64,000 nt of DNA from Lewinellaceae bacterium. GTDB lineage: Bacteria; Bacteroidota; Bacteroidia; Chitinophagales; Saprospiraceae. The DNA is taken from assembly GCA_016713985.1 (NCBI GenBank), contig JADJOD010000030.1, forward strand, positions 62,001 to 126,000. The letters are read 5' to 3'. Under the pieces are notes generated by a model. It saw only the letters and a program-made list of their open reading frames with translations, was not told where the DNA came from and made no database searches. The number at the start of each line of letters is the position of its first letter. The first letter of the stretch is position 1. Below are positions 17,008-27,243 of the stretch, one piece after another. The position numbers and the translations under genes were made by a program.

Positions 17008-19068
17008 TCATCCCATCAGCACCTCCAGCAACTCCGTCGCCGCTTTGGCCACTACTGTGCCCGGACCGAACACGGCCGCCGCGCCGGCTTCTTTCAAAAA
17101 GTTGTAGTCCTGTTGTGGAATAACGCCGCCGACCACCACCAAAATGTCTTCGCGGCCTAATTTTTTTAACTCCGCAATCGTCTGGGGCACCAGCGTTTTG
17201 TGGCCGGCTGCCAGGGAAGAAATGCCGAGGACGTGCACGTCATTTTCAGCCGCCTGGCGCGCCGCTTCGGCGGGTGTCTGGAACAAAGGGCCGATGTCCA
17301 CGTCAAAACCCAGGTCTGCAAAAGCCGTGGCGATCACTTTTGCGCCGCGGTCATGGCCGTCCTGGCCCAGTTTGGCCACCATGATACGCGGGCGGCGGCC
17401 TTCCTGCTCGGCAAATGCGTCTGCGAGGCGGCGCGCCTGTTCGAAGTCTTTGTTGTTGTTCATGCTGGCGGCATACACGCCGGTAATGGCGCGTGAAGTA
17501 GCGGTGTAACGCCCGAAGGCGTTTTCCAGGGCCAAAGATATTTCGCCGAGCGTTGCGCGGGCGCGGGCGGCGGCAATAGCGAGTTCCAACAGATTACCCG
17601 TGCCGGTTTCAGCACTTTGTTGCAGGGCGGACAAAGCCGCCGACACATCCGCATCGTGGCGGGCTGCCTTCACCTGTTGCAACCTGGCGATCTGGCTTTC
17701 CCGCACGGCTGTGTTATCCACTTCAAGAATTTCAAAAGCCGCATCCTCGCCGACCCGGAAGATATTCACCCCGACGATACGTTCTTCGCCGGAATCGATA
17801 CGCGCCTGTTTGCGGGCAGCGGCTTCTTCGATCCGGAGTTTGGGCAAACCCGCCTCGATGGCTTTGGCCATGCCGCCCAGGTCTTCCACTTCCCGGATCA
17901 GCGCCCAGGCTTTATCCACGAGTTCCAGCGTGCGTTTTTCTACAAAATAAGAGCCGGCCCAGGGGTCCACGGCGCGTGTTACGTCGGTGTTTTTCTGGAT
18001 AAAAATCTGCGTGTCGCGGGCGATTTTGGCGGAAAAATCAGTCGGCAATGCCATCGCCTCGTCGAATGAATTGGTGTGCAGGCTTTGTGTGCCGCCCAAC
18101 ACGGCCGCCATCGCTTCGATGCAGGTGCGTGCCACGTTGTTGAAGGGATCCTGCTCGGTGAGCGACCAGCCGCTTGTCTGGCAATGGGTGCGCAGGGCGA
18201 GTGATTTGTCGTTTTTCGGGTCGAACTGTTGGACTAATTTGGCCCAGAGCAGGCGTCCGGCGCGCATTTTGGCGATCTCGGTGAAGTGGTTCATGCCGAT
18301 GCCCCAGAAAAACGAGAGCCGCGGCGCAAAATCGTCGATGGACAAACCCGCCGCAAGGCCGGCGCGGATATATTCAAGACCGTCGGCGAGGGTATAGGCC
18401 AGTTCGATCTCCGCCGGTGCGCCGGCCTCGTGCATGTGATAGCCGGAAATGGAAATGGAATTGAATTTTGGCATTTTTCCGGCGCAATAGGCAAAAATAT
18501 CGCTGATGATGCGCATACTCGGCCCCGGCGGATAGATGTAGGTATTGCGCACCATGAATTCTTTGAGGATGTCGTTCTGAATTGTTCCCGACAATTTTTC
18601 CGGCGACACACCCTGCTCTTCGGCGGCAACGATAAAAAATGCCATGACGGGGATCACCGCGCCGTTCATGGTCATGGACACGGACATCTGATCGAGCGGA
18701 ATCTGGTCGAACAAAATTTTCATATCTTCCACTGTATCAATGGCTACGCCCGCTTTGCCCACATCGCCCACCACACGCGGGTGGTCGGAATCGTAACCCC
18801 GGTGCGTGGCGAGGTCGAAAGCTACGGAAAGCCCTTTCTGACCTGCGGCGAGGTTGCGGCGGTAAAAAGCGTTGCTCGCTTCTGCCGTCGAAAAACCCGC
18901 GTACTGGCGGATCGTCCAGGGCTGAGTGACAAACATGCTGGAATAAGGGCCGCCGAGAAAAGGAGGTATCCCCGCGACGTAGGGAAGTGCGGCGGAAGTT
19001 TCCGGTTGAATGCCAGCGGGCCGGAGCGTCGGATCGAATGGAATGTTGGAAAAGTCGGGTGAGGGCAT
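17008..19068 (-). CDS. mutB: Methylmalonyl-CoA mutase, large (catalytic) subunit
   Basis: Interconverts (R)-methylmalonyl-CoA and succinyl-CoA with adenosylcobalamin (propionate/odd-chain metabolism). 686 residues: the substrate barrel includes RQYAGFSTAEASNAFYRRNLA and TMNGAVIPVMA, and the C-terminal B12 domain carries the cobalamin motif DGHDRG with the lower-axial His, plus LGISSLAAGHKTLVP and VVVGGVIP. It is about 25 residues shorter than most homologues, mainly at the N-terminus. The small subunit gene (mutA), usually adjacent in Bacteroidota, is absent from both sides. Confidence 0.95.
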   Translation of the reverse strand: MPSPDFSNIPFDPTLRPAGIQPETSAALPYVAGIPPFLGGPYSSMFVTQPWTIRQYAGFSTAEASNAFYRRNLAAGQKGLSVAFDLATHRGYDSDHPRVVGDVGKAGVAIDTVEDMKILFDQIPLDQMSVSMTMNGAVIPVMAFFIVAAEEQGVSPEKLSGTIQNDILKEFMVRNTYIYPPGPSMRIISDIFAYCAGKMPKFNSISISGYHMHEAGAPAEIELAYTLADGLEYIRAGLAAGLSIDDFAPRLSFFWGIGMNHFTEIAKMRAGRLLWAKLVQQFDPKNDKSLALRTHCQTSGWSLTEQDPFNNVARTCIEAMAAVLGGTQSLHTNSFDEAMALPTDFSAKIARDTQIFIQKNTDVTRAVDPWAGSYFVEKRTLELVDKAWALIREVEDLGGMAKAIEAGLPKLRIEEAAARKQARIDSGEERIVGVNIFRVGEDAAFEILEVDNTAVRESQIARLQQVKAARHDADVSAALSALQQSAETGTGNLLELAIAAARARATLGEISLALENAFGRYTATSRAITGVYAASMNNNKDFEQARRLADAFAEQEGRRPRIMVAKLGQDGHDRGAKVIATAFADLGFDVDIGPLFQTPAEAARQAAENDVHVLGISSLAAGHKTLVPQTIAELKKLGREDILVVVGGVIPQQDYNFLKEAGAAAVFGPGTVVAKAATELLEVLMG

Positions 19069-19202
19069 TGGTTATACAAATTGGCGGGTGCAATATCGGG
19101 GTTTTTCCAGCAGATAAGGTACGTCTGCCCCTTTCGGCCGCATTCCGAAGCAAAATTCGTTGCTTTGCAGCATTGTACATTTCACCCGTTTTTACAGTAA
19201 AC

Positions 19203-22200
19203 ATGAAACAGATCATCTTTTTATTCCTGTTTTCGGCCCCTCTGCTGCTCCGGGCCCAGCAAAAACCCACACCCGTCCACGTTTCTCCCGATGCGCCCGC
19301 ATGGATGCAAATGATGTTGGCTGATAACCCGAATGTGTTTGAGATTCAAAAAAACTATTCGGAATATTTTGAAAATCATGCTTTTACAAAAAATGTGTAC
19401 ACCCAGTTTTACAAACGCTGGATGCACTGGGCGCGGCCTTATACCCAAGCCGACGGCAGTCTGCACGAGCCGACCGTCGATGAAATGGGCGCAGCCGAAA
19501 ACACCCGGAAAAACATCCGTTCCTCCAAACCAGACGCGGCAAAGAAGAATGATCCGGGCCTGGGTTTCATCGCCAACTGGACCTTTCTCGGCCCCAATCA
19601 AACCTACGACACCGATGGCGTGACCGAGGTAACCTGGCAAACCAATATCTACTCGCTCGACATCGCGCCTGCCAATTCAAATGTGCTCTACGCCGGCGGC
19701 GAATCGGGCGGCCTGTGGAAAACCACCAACAAGGGATTAAATTGGAATCTACTGACAATCAACGTGTTGCACGGTTCTTTCGGCGCAGTGAAAATCCACC
19801 CCGCCGACCCGAATACAGTATATGCCGCCACCGGCGGAAAGATCATCAAAACTACCGACGGCGGCGATAACTGGACGGCCGTTTACAGCGAAAACAACCT
19901 TTGGGTCAATGAAATAGCCATCAAATCCGATAACCCGAATATCGTGCTGGCCGCTTCCGACCAGGGGCTTTTGTATACCAACAACGGCGGAGCGAACTGG
20001 ACAAAAATACATACCCAGCAGACCTGGACCGTGAAATATAAACCCGGCAATCCGGGCACCGCTTTTGCCGTGCGAAAAAACGGCGCGGGGTCCGATTTCC
20101 TGGTTTCCGTCGACGGAGGTGCGACATTTTCGCCGTCCAATACCGGCTGGTGGGCGCCGGGTCAGGGGGAATCGGTCACCGGGGCAATCATCGCCGTATG
20201 CCCAACCAATCCTTCCAAACTGTATACTTACCTCTGCGGCAGCGGCGCCAACCTGATGAGGTACATCGGCGTATTTGTCAGCACCAACAACGGCGCTTCC
20301 TGGTCCAACACAAATGCACAAAACGCCGTCGGAAACTCGCCCGTCGCCTATTCGATTCCTGCACATACCAATTTGATGAATTCCGATGGCGCATCCGAAG
20401 GTTTTGACCAGGGGTTTTACGACATGGCAATTATCGTTAACCCCAACAACGACAACCAGTTGATCGCCGGCGGCACTTCCTGGTTTAAAAGCCTGAACGG
20501 CGGCGCTACCTGGACGGCGCTTGGTTCCTATGTGGGCGGCCTGCCCTGGAGCCACCCCGATATTCAGGCTTTGGCGGCGGCAGGCAACGACCTGTGGATC
20601 GCTTCCGACGGCGGGCTGAATTATTCTACCAATTTTGCCCAAACCATTGCTGCCCGGATGAACGGCATTTCCGGCGCCGACCTCTGGGGTTTTGATTCCG
20701 GCTGGAACGAAGACGTACTGGTGGGCGGTCGTTACCACAACGGCAACATGGCCTGGCATGAAAGTTTCCCGCCTGGAAAATTCTACCGCATGGGCGGCGC
20801 GGAATCGGCCACCGGCTACGTCAACCCCGGCGACGCGCGCAAAACCTATTTTTCCGACATCGGCGGCTATCGCCTGAACGGCGGTTTCAGCAATGGAGTG
20901 AATGCATTTTCTGTGGGGCTGTTTCCCAATGAAAGTTATGCCTACTACGCCAATTCCGAAATGGTTTTTGATCCGCGCTGCTGGAACCACGTCTACATCG
21001 GGTTTGAAAATAAAATCTGGAAAAGCACCGACGGCGGCACCTCGTACAGCGCACTTTACACCTTTCCCGGAAACTCCGACAGGCAGATATACGACATCGA
21101 AGTCTGCCGTTCCAATCCCGATGTGCTTTATTGCTCGCAATGGGACGGCGCCGACGACGCGATGTGGCGCTCCGCCGACGGCGGCAACAGCTGGGTGCAA
21201 CTGACCAACCTTCCCTTGCCGAACAACAACGACCGGGTCAAAATGGCCGTGGACGCAGAAAACGAAAATGTGCTCTGGGTAGCAGTGACTTACGGCTCCA
21301 ACGGCAAAAAAATATACAAATCCGTCGACGGTGGCCAGTCCTGGGAGAACCTGACAACCAGCACCTTAAACGGAATTCGTATCACCAATATCATGGCTCA
21401 GTACGGCACCGACGGAGGCATTTACCTCGGCACCGATGCGGGTGTGTTTTACCGCAACAACAGTCTGGCCGACTGGCAGGCATTTAGCGACGGGTTGCCC
21501 CTTTCCGCTGAAACAAACCGGCTGAAACCTTTTTATAAAAACGGCAAAATCCGCAACGGGTGCTGGGGTTTCGGCGTCTGGGAATCCGACCTGTACGAAA
21601 GTTCAAAACCCGTGGCGCAGGCCATGTGCAGCGCCCTGGAAAGCGGCTGTGCCCGCGATACCGTTTATTTCGACGACTATTCGGCCGTACGCCACGACGG
21701 CGCCTCCTGGGTCTGGCAATTCCCGGGTGCAGCGTTTGTAAACGACGCCAATGTGCGCAATCCGAAAGTTTTGTTCGGCCAGCCAGGCGAGTACCAGGCC
21801 TTCATGGCGCTCAGCACGCCGGAAGGTGTTTTTTACGACACCTTAGCCGTCAAAGTGAGCAACGAGTGTACGGCGGACAGCATTCCCGGCCAGGCGGTAC
21901 GGCTGGGCGGCAACGACGACGAGGGATACGTTGCGCTGCCTCCCTTCAACGTATCGACCAATACTTTTTCCGTCACGGCCTGGATAAAATCCGACGGAAT
22001 TCAACCCGAATACAGCTCGATTTTTATGCACGACGGCGATGCGGCAGGTTTCAATTTCCTGCCCGGCAACAACCATCTCGGCTACCACTGGCCCAACGGC
22101 GCCTGGTGGTGGGACAGCGGCCTTGAAGTGCCTTCCGGCGAATGGAGCCACGTGGCAATGGTTGTGGAGCCGGACGGTATTACCCTGTATCTCAATGGAA

Positions 22201-23237
22201 TAGGAGCAAAACATTCGTTTACGCCGGTACAGGTCGATTTTAGCGCCGGGGCACGGCTCGGCAACTACCACGGCTGGGGCGGCCGTTATGTAAAAGGCGA
22301 CCTGGACGAAGTGTGCGTGTACAACCGCTCGCTTTCGCAGGAGGAAATTCGTGAAAAAATGCACCTCCGGAAAATACCTGCGGATGAAGCGAATATGCTG
22401 GCTTATTACCAGTTCAACGAACCCGGCGGCAGCAACTCCTTCGACCGCTCCGGCACCCGGCACGGCAGCCTGGTGGGCAGCGCCACACGAATTGCTTCCA
22501 CAATAGCGCTCGGGCCGGGCGCCAGTGCCCGCAATCTGGCGGTATCTTCCGGAAGTACAACTTTCCCCGGCACGGGCATCACCCTGAAATTTGCCGATTT
22601 TACACCTGTTCCTTCGGATGAAATATGCGTGACACGGATCAATTTGCGGCCCGACGTCGTGCCTGTGGGCGATACCGTGAGCCGTTCGTATTGGGTGGCG
22701 CGGCATTTCGGCCCGGAAATATTGATGGACGGGTTGGCCGAAATTGATTTTGACAACATCGGCCCGGCCCCCGTCGGCCAGCCCGCCGACGCTTACCAGC
22801 TCTGGCAGCGGTTCCCCAACGGAGAAGGCCCGGTTTGGGGCGAAACCGATACACCCGACGAGGTGCTGACGGGCGCCGACGGCTCGGTGAAATTTATTGA
22901 CCCGTCCGGGTTGTTTTTCGGGCAAATGATCCTGACCATGCCGGCTGATTCCCTGGTCAGCGATGTGGAAAACCCTGGAGTTGCGAACTACAAAACGCCC
23001 GAATTGCGGGTATACCCGAACGCCGTATCTTCCGGCGGAAAGGTGACCGTTTTTACGGAAAATCTACCGGGGGTATTGATATTCAGGCTGTTCGACGTTA
23101 AAGGGAACCCGGTAAAGACGATAAAATTTGAAGGCCGGACCACCTTCGAAGTCGGCGGGCTCGCAGCGGGCACGTATTTTTACCGGGTGGATTCGGAGAA
23201 ATGGATGCAGGTGGGGGCCTTGGTGGTGGGTCATTGA
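19203..23237 (+). CDS. Large secreted BNR-repeat / PKD / LamG protein with T9SS sorting domain
   Basis: 1344 residues from ATG 19203, which begins a signal peptide (MKQIIFLFLFSAPLLLRAQ). About residues 150-790 hold at least nine BNR/sialidase-like repeats (WKTTNKGLNW, KTTDGGDNW, SVDGGATF, KSLNGGATW, RSADGGNSW, KSVDGGQSW), forming a VPS10-like propeller. A PKD-like segment follows (802-885), then a LamG domain (about 897-1054, with SVTAWIKSDG and LDEVCVYNRSLS). The last ~80 residues are a type A T9SS domain (LRVYPNAVSSGGKVTV ... AAGTYFYRV). It should be exported and anchored or released at the surface. Divergent from mutB. Confidence 0.92.
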   Translation: MKQIIFLFLFSAPLLLRAQQKPTPVHVSPDAPAWMQMMLADNPNVFEIQKNYSEYFENHAFTKNVYTQFYKRWMHWARPYTQADGSLHEPTVDEMGAAENTRKNIRSSKPDAAKKNDPGLGFIANWTFLGPNQTYDTDGVTEVTWQTNIYSLDIAPANSNVLYAGGESGGLWKTTNKGLNWNLLTINVLHGSFGAVKIHPADPNTVYAATGGKIIKTTDGGDNWTAVYSENNLWVNEIAIKSDNPNIVLAASDQGLLYTNNGGANWTKIHTQQTWTVKYKPGNPGTAFAVRKNGAGSDFLVSVDGGATFSPSNTGWWAPGQGESVTGAIIAVCPTNPSKLYTYLCGSGANLMRYIGVFVSTNNGASWSNTNAQNAVGNSPVAYSIPAHTNLMNSDGASEGFDQGFYDMAIIVNPNNDNQLIAGGTSWFKSLNGGATWTALGSYVGGLPWSHPDIQALAAAGNDLWIASDGGLNYSTNFAQTIAARMNGISGADLWGFDSGWNEDVLVGGRYHNGNMAWHESFPPGKFYRMGGAESATGYVNPGDARKTYFSDIGGYRLNGGFSNGVNAFSVGLFPNESYAYYANSEMVFDPRCWNHVYIGFENKIWKSTDGGTSYSALYTFPGNSDRQIYDIEVCRSNPDVLYCSQWDGADDAMWRSADGGNSWVQLTNLPLPNNNDRVKMAVDAENENVLWVAVTYGSNGKKIYKSVDGGQSWENLTTSTLNGIRITNIMAQYGTDGGIYLGTDAGVFYRNNSLADWQAFSDGLPLSAETNRLKPFYKNGKIRNGCWGFGVWESDLYESSKPVAQAMCSALESGCARDTVYFDDYSAVRHDGASWVWQFPGAAFVNDANVRNPKVLFGQPGEYQAFMALSTPEGVFYDTLAVKVSNECTADSIPGQAVRLGGNDDEGYVALPPFNVSTNTFSVTAWIKSDGIQPEYSSIFMHDGDAAGFNFLPGNNHLGYHWPNGAWWWDSGLEVPSGEWSHVAMVVEPDGITLYLNGIGAKHSFTPVQVDFSAGARLGNYHGWGGRYVKGDLDEVCVYNRSLSQEEIREKMHLRKIPADEANMLAYYQFNEPGGSNSFDRSGTRHGSLVGSATRIASTIALGPGASARNLAVSSGSTTFPGTGITLKFADFTPVPSDEICVTRINLRPDVVPVGDTVSRSYWVARHFGPEILMDGLAEIDFDNIGPAPVGQPADAYQLWQRFPNGEGPVWGETDTPDEVLTGADGSVKFIDPSGLFFGQMILTMPADSLVSDVENPGVANYKTPELRVYPNAVSSGGKVTVFTENLPGVLIFRLFDVKGNPVKTIKFEGRTTFEVGGLAAGTYFYRVDSEKWMQVGALVVGH

Positions 23238-23243
23238 AAGGAG

Positions 23244-23300
23244 GTGTGGCATGACCTGCTCTCAGGCAACCTGTCAATGAAAAAGCAGGTCGTGCCACAC
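23244..23300. repeat. Inverted repeat downstream of the BNR protein gene
   Basis: Arms 23244-23260 (GTGTGGCATGACCTGCT) and 23284-23300 are reverse complements with one mismatch, loop of 23 bases. It lies between two co-directional genes seven bases after a stop codon, and may attenuate or terminate transcription, though it lacks a T tract. Confidence 0.75.
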
Positions 23301-23311
23301 TCTATGCTATC

Positions 23312-24223
23312 ATGAAAACAACAGGATCAAACGACCCGATGAAAGTCGCCGGCTTCACCATTATCCGCAACGCCCTTTTATACGACTATCCCGTCGTCGA
23401 AGCGATCCGTTCCATCCTGCCGGTGTGCGATTACTTCGTGGTGGCGGTTGGAAAATCGGACGACGACACACTCGGTCTGATCCGCAGCATCGGCGACCCG
23501 AAAATCCACATCCTTGAAACGGAATGGGACGATACACTCCGTGAAGGCGGGCGGGTGCTCGCCGAAGAAACCAACAAAGCTTTTGACGCCATTCCGCCGG
23601 AATACGATTGGTGTTTTTATATCCAGGCCGACGAATGTGTGCACGAAAATGACCTCCCGGCCATTCGCGCCGGTATGGAGCGCTGGGCCGGCGACCCAAA
23701 AACGGAAGGGTTGTTGTTCGATTACCGCCACTTTTACGGTTCCTACGATTTCACCGGCGCCGGCAGGCGATGGTACCGCCGGGAGCTGCGCATCATCCGC
23801 AACAACAAACAAATCCGGTCGTATCGCGACGCGCAGGGCTTTCGGCTTGGTTCAACCCGAAAACTGCGGGTCCGGCACATTCCCGCTTTTATTTATCATT
23901 ACGGGTGGGTAAAACATCCGGCAGCCCAACAGCGCAAACAATTGAATTTCAATCGGTTATGGCATTCCGACGAAAAAGTACAGGTCATGGTGGGTGATAA
24001 AACCGTGTACGATTATGACGGCTCGGAACCGCTCGAACGATTCGCGGGAAGCCACCCGGAGGTTATGCGCGCGCGTATACAAGCGATGAACTGGCAATTT
24101 GCCGGCGACCCGACGCTGGCGCAACGGTCGTTAAAAGACCGTTTGTCTTCCTGGATAGAAAAACGAACCGGCTGGCGGCCGGGTGAGTACAAAAATTACC
24201 GGCTGCTTGACGACGGATCTTAA
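23312..24223 (+). CDS. Glycosyltransferase-like protein (GT-A fold, family 2 type)
   Basis: 303 residues; an internal ATG at 23339 (MKVAGFTIIRN) is an equally good start. The N-terminus GFTIIRNALLYDYPVVEAIRSILP and the DYFVVAVGKSDDDT and WCFYIQADECVHE segments follow the pattern of GT2-like proteins that handle surface glycans; the DxD-like motif is QADE. The C-terminal half is arginine-rich and includes IYHYGWVKHP. No membrane helix. It overlaps the convergent batD by four bases. Donor and acceptor are unknown. Confidence 0.72.
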   Translation: MKTTGSNDPMKVAGFTIIRNALLYDYPVVEAIRSILPVCDYFVVAVGKSDDDTLGLIRSIGDPKIHILETEWDDTLREGGRVLAEETNKAFDAIPPEYDWCFYIQADECVHENDLPAIRAGMERWAGDPKTEGLLFDYRHFYGSYDFTGAGRRWYRRELRIIRNNKQIRSYRDAQGFRLGSTRKLRVRHIPAFIYHYGWVKHPAAQQRKQLNFNRLWHSDEKVQVMVGDKTVYDYDGSEPLERFAGSHPEVMRARIQAMNWQFAGDPTLAQRSLKDRLSSWIEKRTGWRPGEYKNYRLLDDGS

Positions 24224-25972
24224 CGGAGGTTTTTATCCAGCGTTTGAATGACCGATTCGGCGGTCCGGAGTGTAGCAGCCATTTGTGCCGTTTGCAACTG
24301 TCCGGCAAACAAAGCCTGTTCGCAGGTTTGCCAAACGGTCAGCAAATCCTGGATGGCGCCGGCCGGGCCCCTTTCTCGGCAAGTTTTCGCCGAACGGTTT
24401 CCTGGGTCATCTGGACCGGCGTAAGGGACAAGCGGCTCACAAGGTAACTTTGCAGTACTTTAAATAACTCGTCGTAAAAAGCCCGGGAATTGCCTTCGTT
24501 TAACAGGTGTGTTGCCCGTGTAAAACGATCGCGGGCGACTTTTGCCGCCGCCGGAGGTCGCGACCGCATTGGCGCCGGCGCTGTTTTTTTTCTTTTTTTT
24601 GCAAAAACGATACCGGCGTAAACGGCTAATGGAAGCAACAATACGGCCCATAATAGCGGCGATTTCAGCCATTTGAAGCCGTTTTCCCAAAAATTGGATA
24701 CCGGGGTGGCCGGAGGCGGAAGCACGGATACGGTATCAACAACCTGGTTGACGCCGTAGTTTTTGCCGGCAGTGACCCGCACGACAGGAAGGCTGTCGAC
24801 CCGCAATTCGCGAAAACGATTGCTGTCCGGGTCAAAAAAGACGAGTACCGGGTCGAGGCTGTACACGCCGGGTTCTTTGGGCAAGATGACGTATTCCAAC
24901 ACTTTGGTGTGGACCACTTCTTCCCCGTTTTCGTACTCTTCTTCCTCTTTTATTTTCGGGTCGAATACCTCCAGGCCAGCAGGCAGGGTCAGTTGGGGCG
25001 CGGCAAATCGTTTGGCATCGCCGTTCCCCCGGATCGACAAGGTGAGGGTAAGCGCATCGTCGGTGGACAGAGAATCCCGGTCTACCTGGGCTGACCAGTC
25101 GTATTGGCCGACACCTCCGGAAAAATGGTCGGCGGCCGGGTCGGGTAGTGGTTTTACTTTCAATACCACCGGTTGTGTTTGAAAAAGCACCGGTTTGGGT
25201 ATTATAAACGAACCGATTCGCGCGCCTTGCTCCACGCCGACGCGAATCTTGGCGGGTTCCACGGTTATTTCGCCGGTTTCGAGGGGAAAAAGCGCTTCTT
25301 CGTGCAATACCTTCACGGCATATCGTTTGCCCCGGATCGTTTTGTAAGTAACCCTCGTATCGAAGCGGCGTTTTTCTTTCGAATAAAATCCGGAAAAATC
25401 CGGTAATTCGATGATGTCGGCGCCTTCGATGGACAATTGAGTGTACAACACAATGCGCCAGGTGACTTGTTGCCCCGGATATGCCGACTCCTGGTCAAGT
25501 TCGCCTGCAATAAAAAGTTTGTCGGTAGCGCCCGGCAGTGCATTCACGTTGGGTTTTGACCGGGCTGCTATTGCCTTGATGGTCAGGGGTTTTGTGTTTA
25601 ACGTCTTGCCATTGGCGATCACACCCGCCACCCCGATGGTAAATGTGCCGGCGCGTTGGGGTTCCAATTCGTAGGTCCAGCTTTGCCGGGTGGTGGATTT
25701 GCCGTTGATAATGGTCATGCCGCGCATTTCCGAGGGCCGCCCAGCACTTTAAAATCGCCGAGATCAGGCGCGATAAACCGGGTCGCCTGGGCATCTTTCA
25801 AGGTAAAAGAGAGCTCGAAACTGCTGCCTAATACGACTTCTTTGGAAGAGGTTTCGACGTCAAAGGTTTGTGCGGCTAAACAAAGCGGGAGAAAGAAAAG
25901 CAGCGCCGTAGCCCGCCAGGCGGCGGCCTGCGGGATGATATGAATACATATCGACGAACGACTACAGTTCAT
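24220..25972 (-). CDS. batD: BatD family protein (oxygen tolerance / T9SS-era Bat operon type), two frameshifts
   Basis: The complete protein is spread over three frames. Residues 1-85 (signal peptide LFFLPLCLAAQ, then TFDVETSSKEVVLGSSFELSF) break at ~25735, where one extra C would give GGPSEMRGMTI. The main body reads to ~24370, where one extra G restores the last ~45 codons (IQDLLTVWQTCEQALF ... LDKNLR, stop at 24220). BatD is a periplasmic protein with Ig-like repeats, one membrane helix (SPLLWAVLLLPLAVYAGIVFA) and a cytoplasmic tail. Its usual bat partners (batA/B/C/E) are not next to it here. Both breaks are in homopolymers. Confidence 0.85.
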
Positions 25973-26075
25973 TGAAAAGCGTATGTTTTGAATATCGGCA
26001 ACCGGGGTGTACCATAAAACGGTTCAAAGTTACAAGACTCCCGCTATCTCAACACGCAATTTCCGCTTCCGGGGT

Positions 26076-27122
26076 TCAATTTCGCCTCGGCTTGTATTTA
26101 GCCTGTTCCAAAAACTGCTGCGCGTCGGTCAGGCGAAGCAAAGAATCCAGGGTAGTTTCGGGAAAACGTTTCATGTACGTATCAACAATTTGCCAGCCGA
26201 TCCAGTTGCCGATTTCTCCCGGAGCCTCCTGAAACACAACCGGCGCATTGGGGCTGGGGCTGACTAATTTGCGCAGTTTGCGCGCATCGGTGGAATACAG
26301 CAAGTTTTGTTCCAGCAGGCGCGCCCAGACACCCTGTTCATTGGCATAGCAGCCTTCCATCTGTTCCTGCGTGTAACCCATTTTCAGGCTGTCGGGCACG
26401 TCGGGAAGCAGGCGATTCACGATAAACAGCATTTTACCGTTTTGCAACATCTGGTCGAGCAGGCGTTCACCGGTCGGAGCATCGGCGATGTTTTGGGCAA
26501 GGGCTTTGGCCAGGCGTACGGTGATGTATTCTTTCCGGAACTGCCTGCGGATATAAGCGGGTTCGGTGTTCGGGTTGGAAAAATAGGCGGGATAATTTTC
26601 CCCGAGAAACATATCCAGGCCAATTCCGCACAAACTGTCGCCGGCAGTAAAGGCGTCGGTGGCAAATTCAGAAACCATCGTCACAACTTCCGGCAGAGGT
26701 TTTTGGGGAAAATAATACTTGTAGTATTTAAACATTTGTGTCAGGTCTTTTTCCAGCCAGCGCAGGTCGCCATAAACCTGCTGAACGGTATCATACACCA
26801 GCCGGATTTGCGGCGAACTTAAAAATCCGCGCACCGCCTGGGCCGGTGTTTCATCCGGATTCGACTGGTCGTGAATGATATTGACGGCAAACAGGGGAAA
26901 CATGGCGGGATATTCTTGTGCCAGGCGCTGCATTCCGGCGTCCAGGCTACTCGTATCGAGCGCAAAAAAATCTTTGTCGAAGCGCCGTATCGCGATATCG
27001 GCATCGATATCCGAAACATCCGGGTGTTTTCCGTCGTTATTGCCGCAGCCGGCCAAAAAGGTGCAGGCAAAGAGGAACAAGACCCCGGCTTTGACGATAT
27101 TTGACTTTGATAATAATCTCAT
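26076..27122 (-). CDS. gldB: Gliding motility lipoprotein GldB
   Basis: 348 residues from ATG 27122. Lipoprotein signal MRLLSKSNIVKAGVLFLFAC... with lipobox FLAGC. The body matches GldB in order: IRRFDKDFFAL, YPAMFPLF, FKYYKYYFPQKPLP, VSEFATDAF, GLDMFLGENY, MGYTQEQMEGCYANE, NLLYSTD, PGEIGNWIGWQIV and the ending QAKYKPRRN. GldB is needed for gliding and T9SS function in Flavobacterium. The open frame reaches 27245 but no better start exists. Divergent from a barrel protein. Confidence 0.95.
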   Translation of the reverse strand: MRLLSKSNIVKAGVLFLFACTFLAGCGNNDGKHPDVSDIDADIAIRRFDKDFFALDTSSLDAGMQRLAQEYPAMFPLFAVNIIHDQSNPDETPAQAVRGFLSSPQIRLVYDTVQQVYGDLRWLEKDLTQMFKYYKYYFPQKPLPEVVTMVSEFATDAFTAGDSLCGIGLDMFLGENYPAYFSNPNTEPAYIRRQFRKEYITVRLAKALAQNIADAPTGERLLDQMLQNGKMLFIVNRLLPDVPDSLKMGYTQEQMEGCYANEQGVWARLLEQNLLYSTDARKLRKLVSPSPNAPVVFQEAPGEIGNWIGWQIVDTYMKRFPETTLDSLLRLTDAQQFLEQAKYKPRRN

Positions 27123-27243
27123 GAAAAAAACTGCGATTTTAGCCGCCGCATTTCTTTGGCATTTTTGTCGGAGATAGCGCCGCGTATCGCAAAACACGGT
27201 TTGCACCGATCCTGATTTTAAAACTGCAAAACAACTACTGATC

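Noticed and set aside
19749..21200. A 483-codon open frame antisense to the BNR-repeat gene (and a 360-codon one at 21843-22925)
   Set aside because: They lie inside a well-supported T9SS protein with many BNR motifs; GC-rich codon bias opens antisense frames. No domain or start signal.
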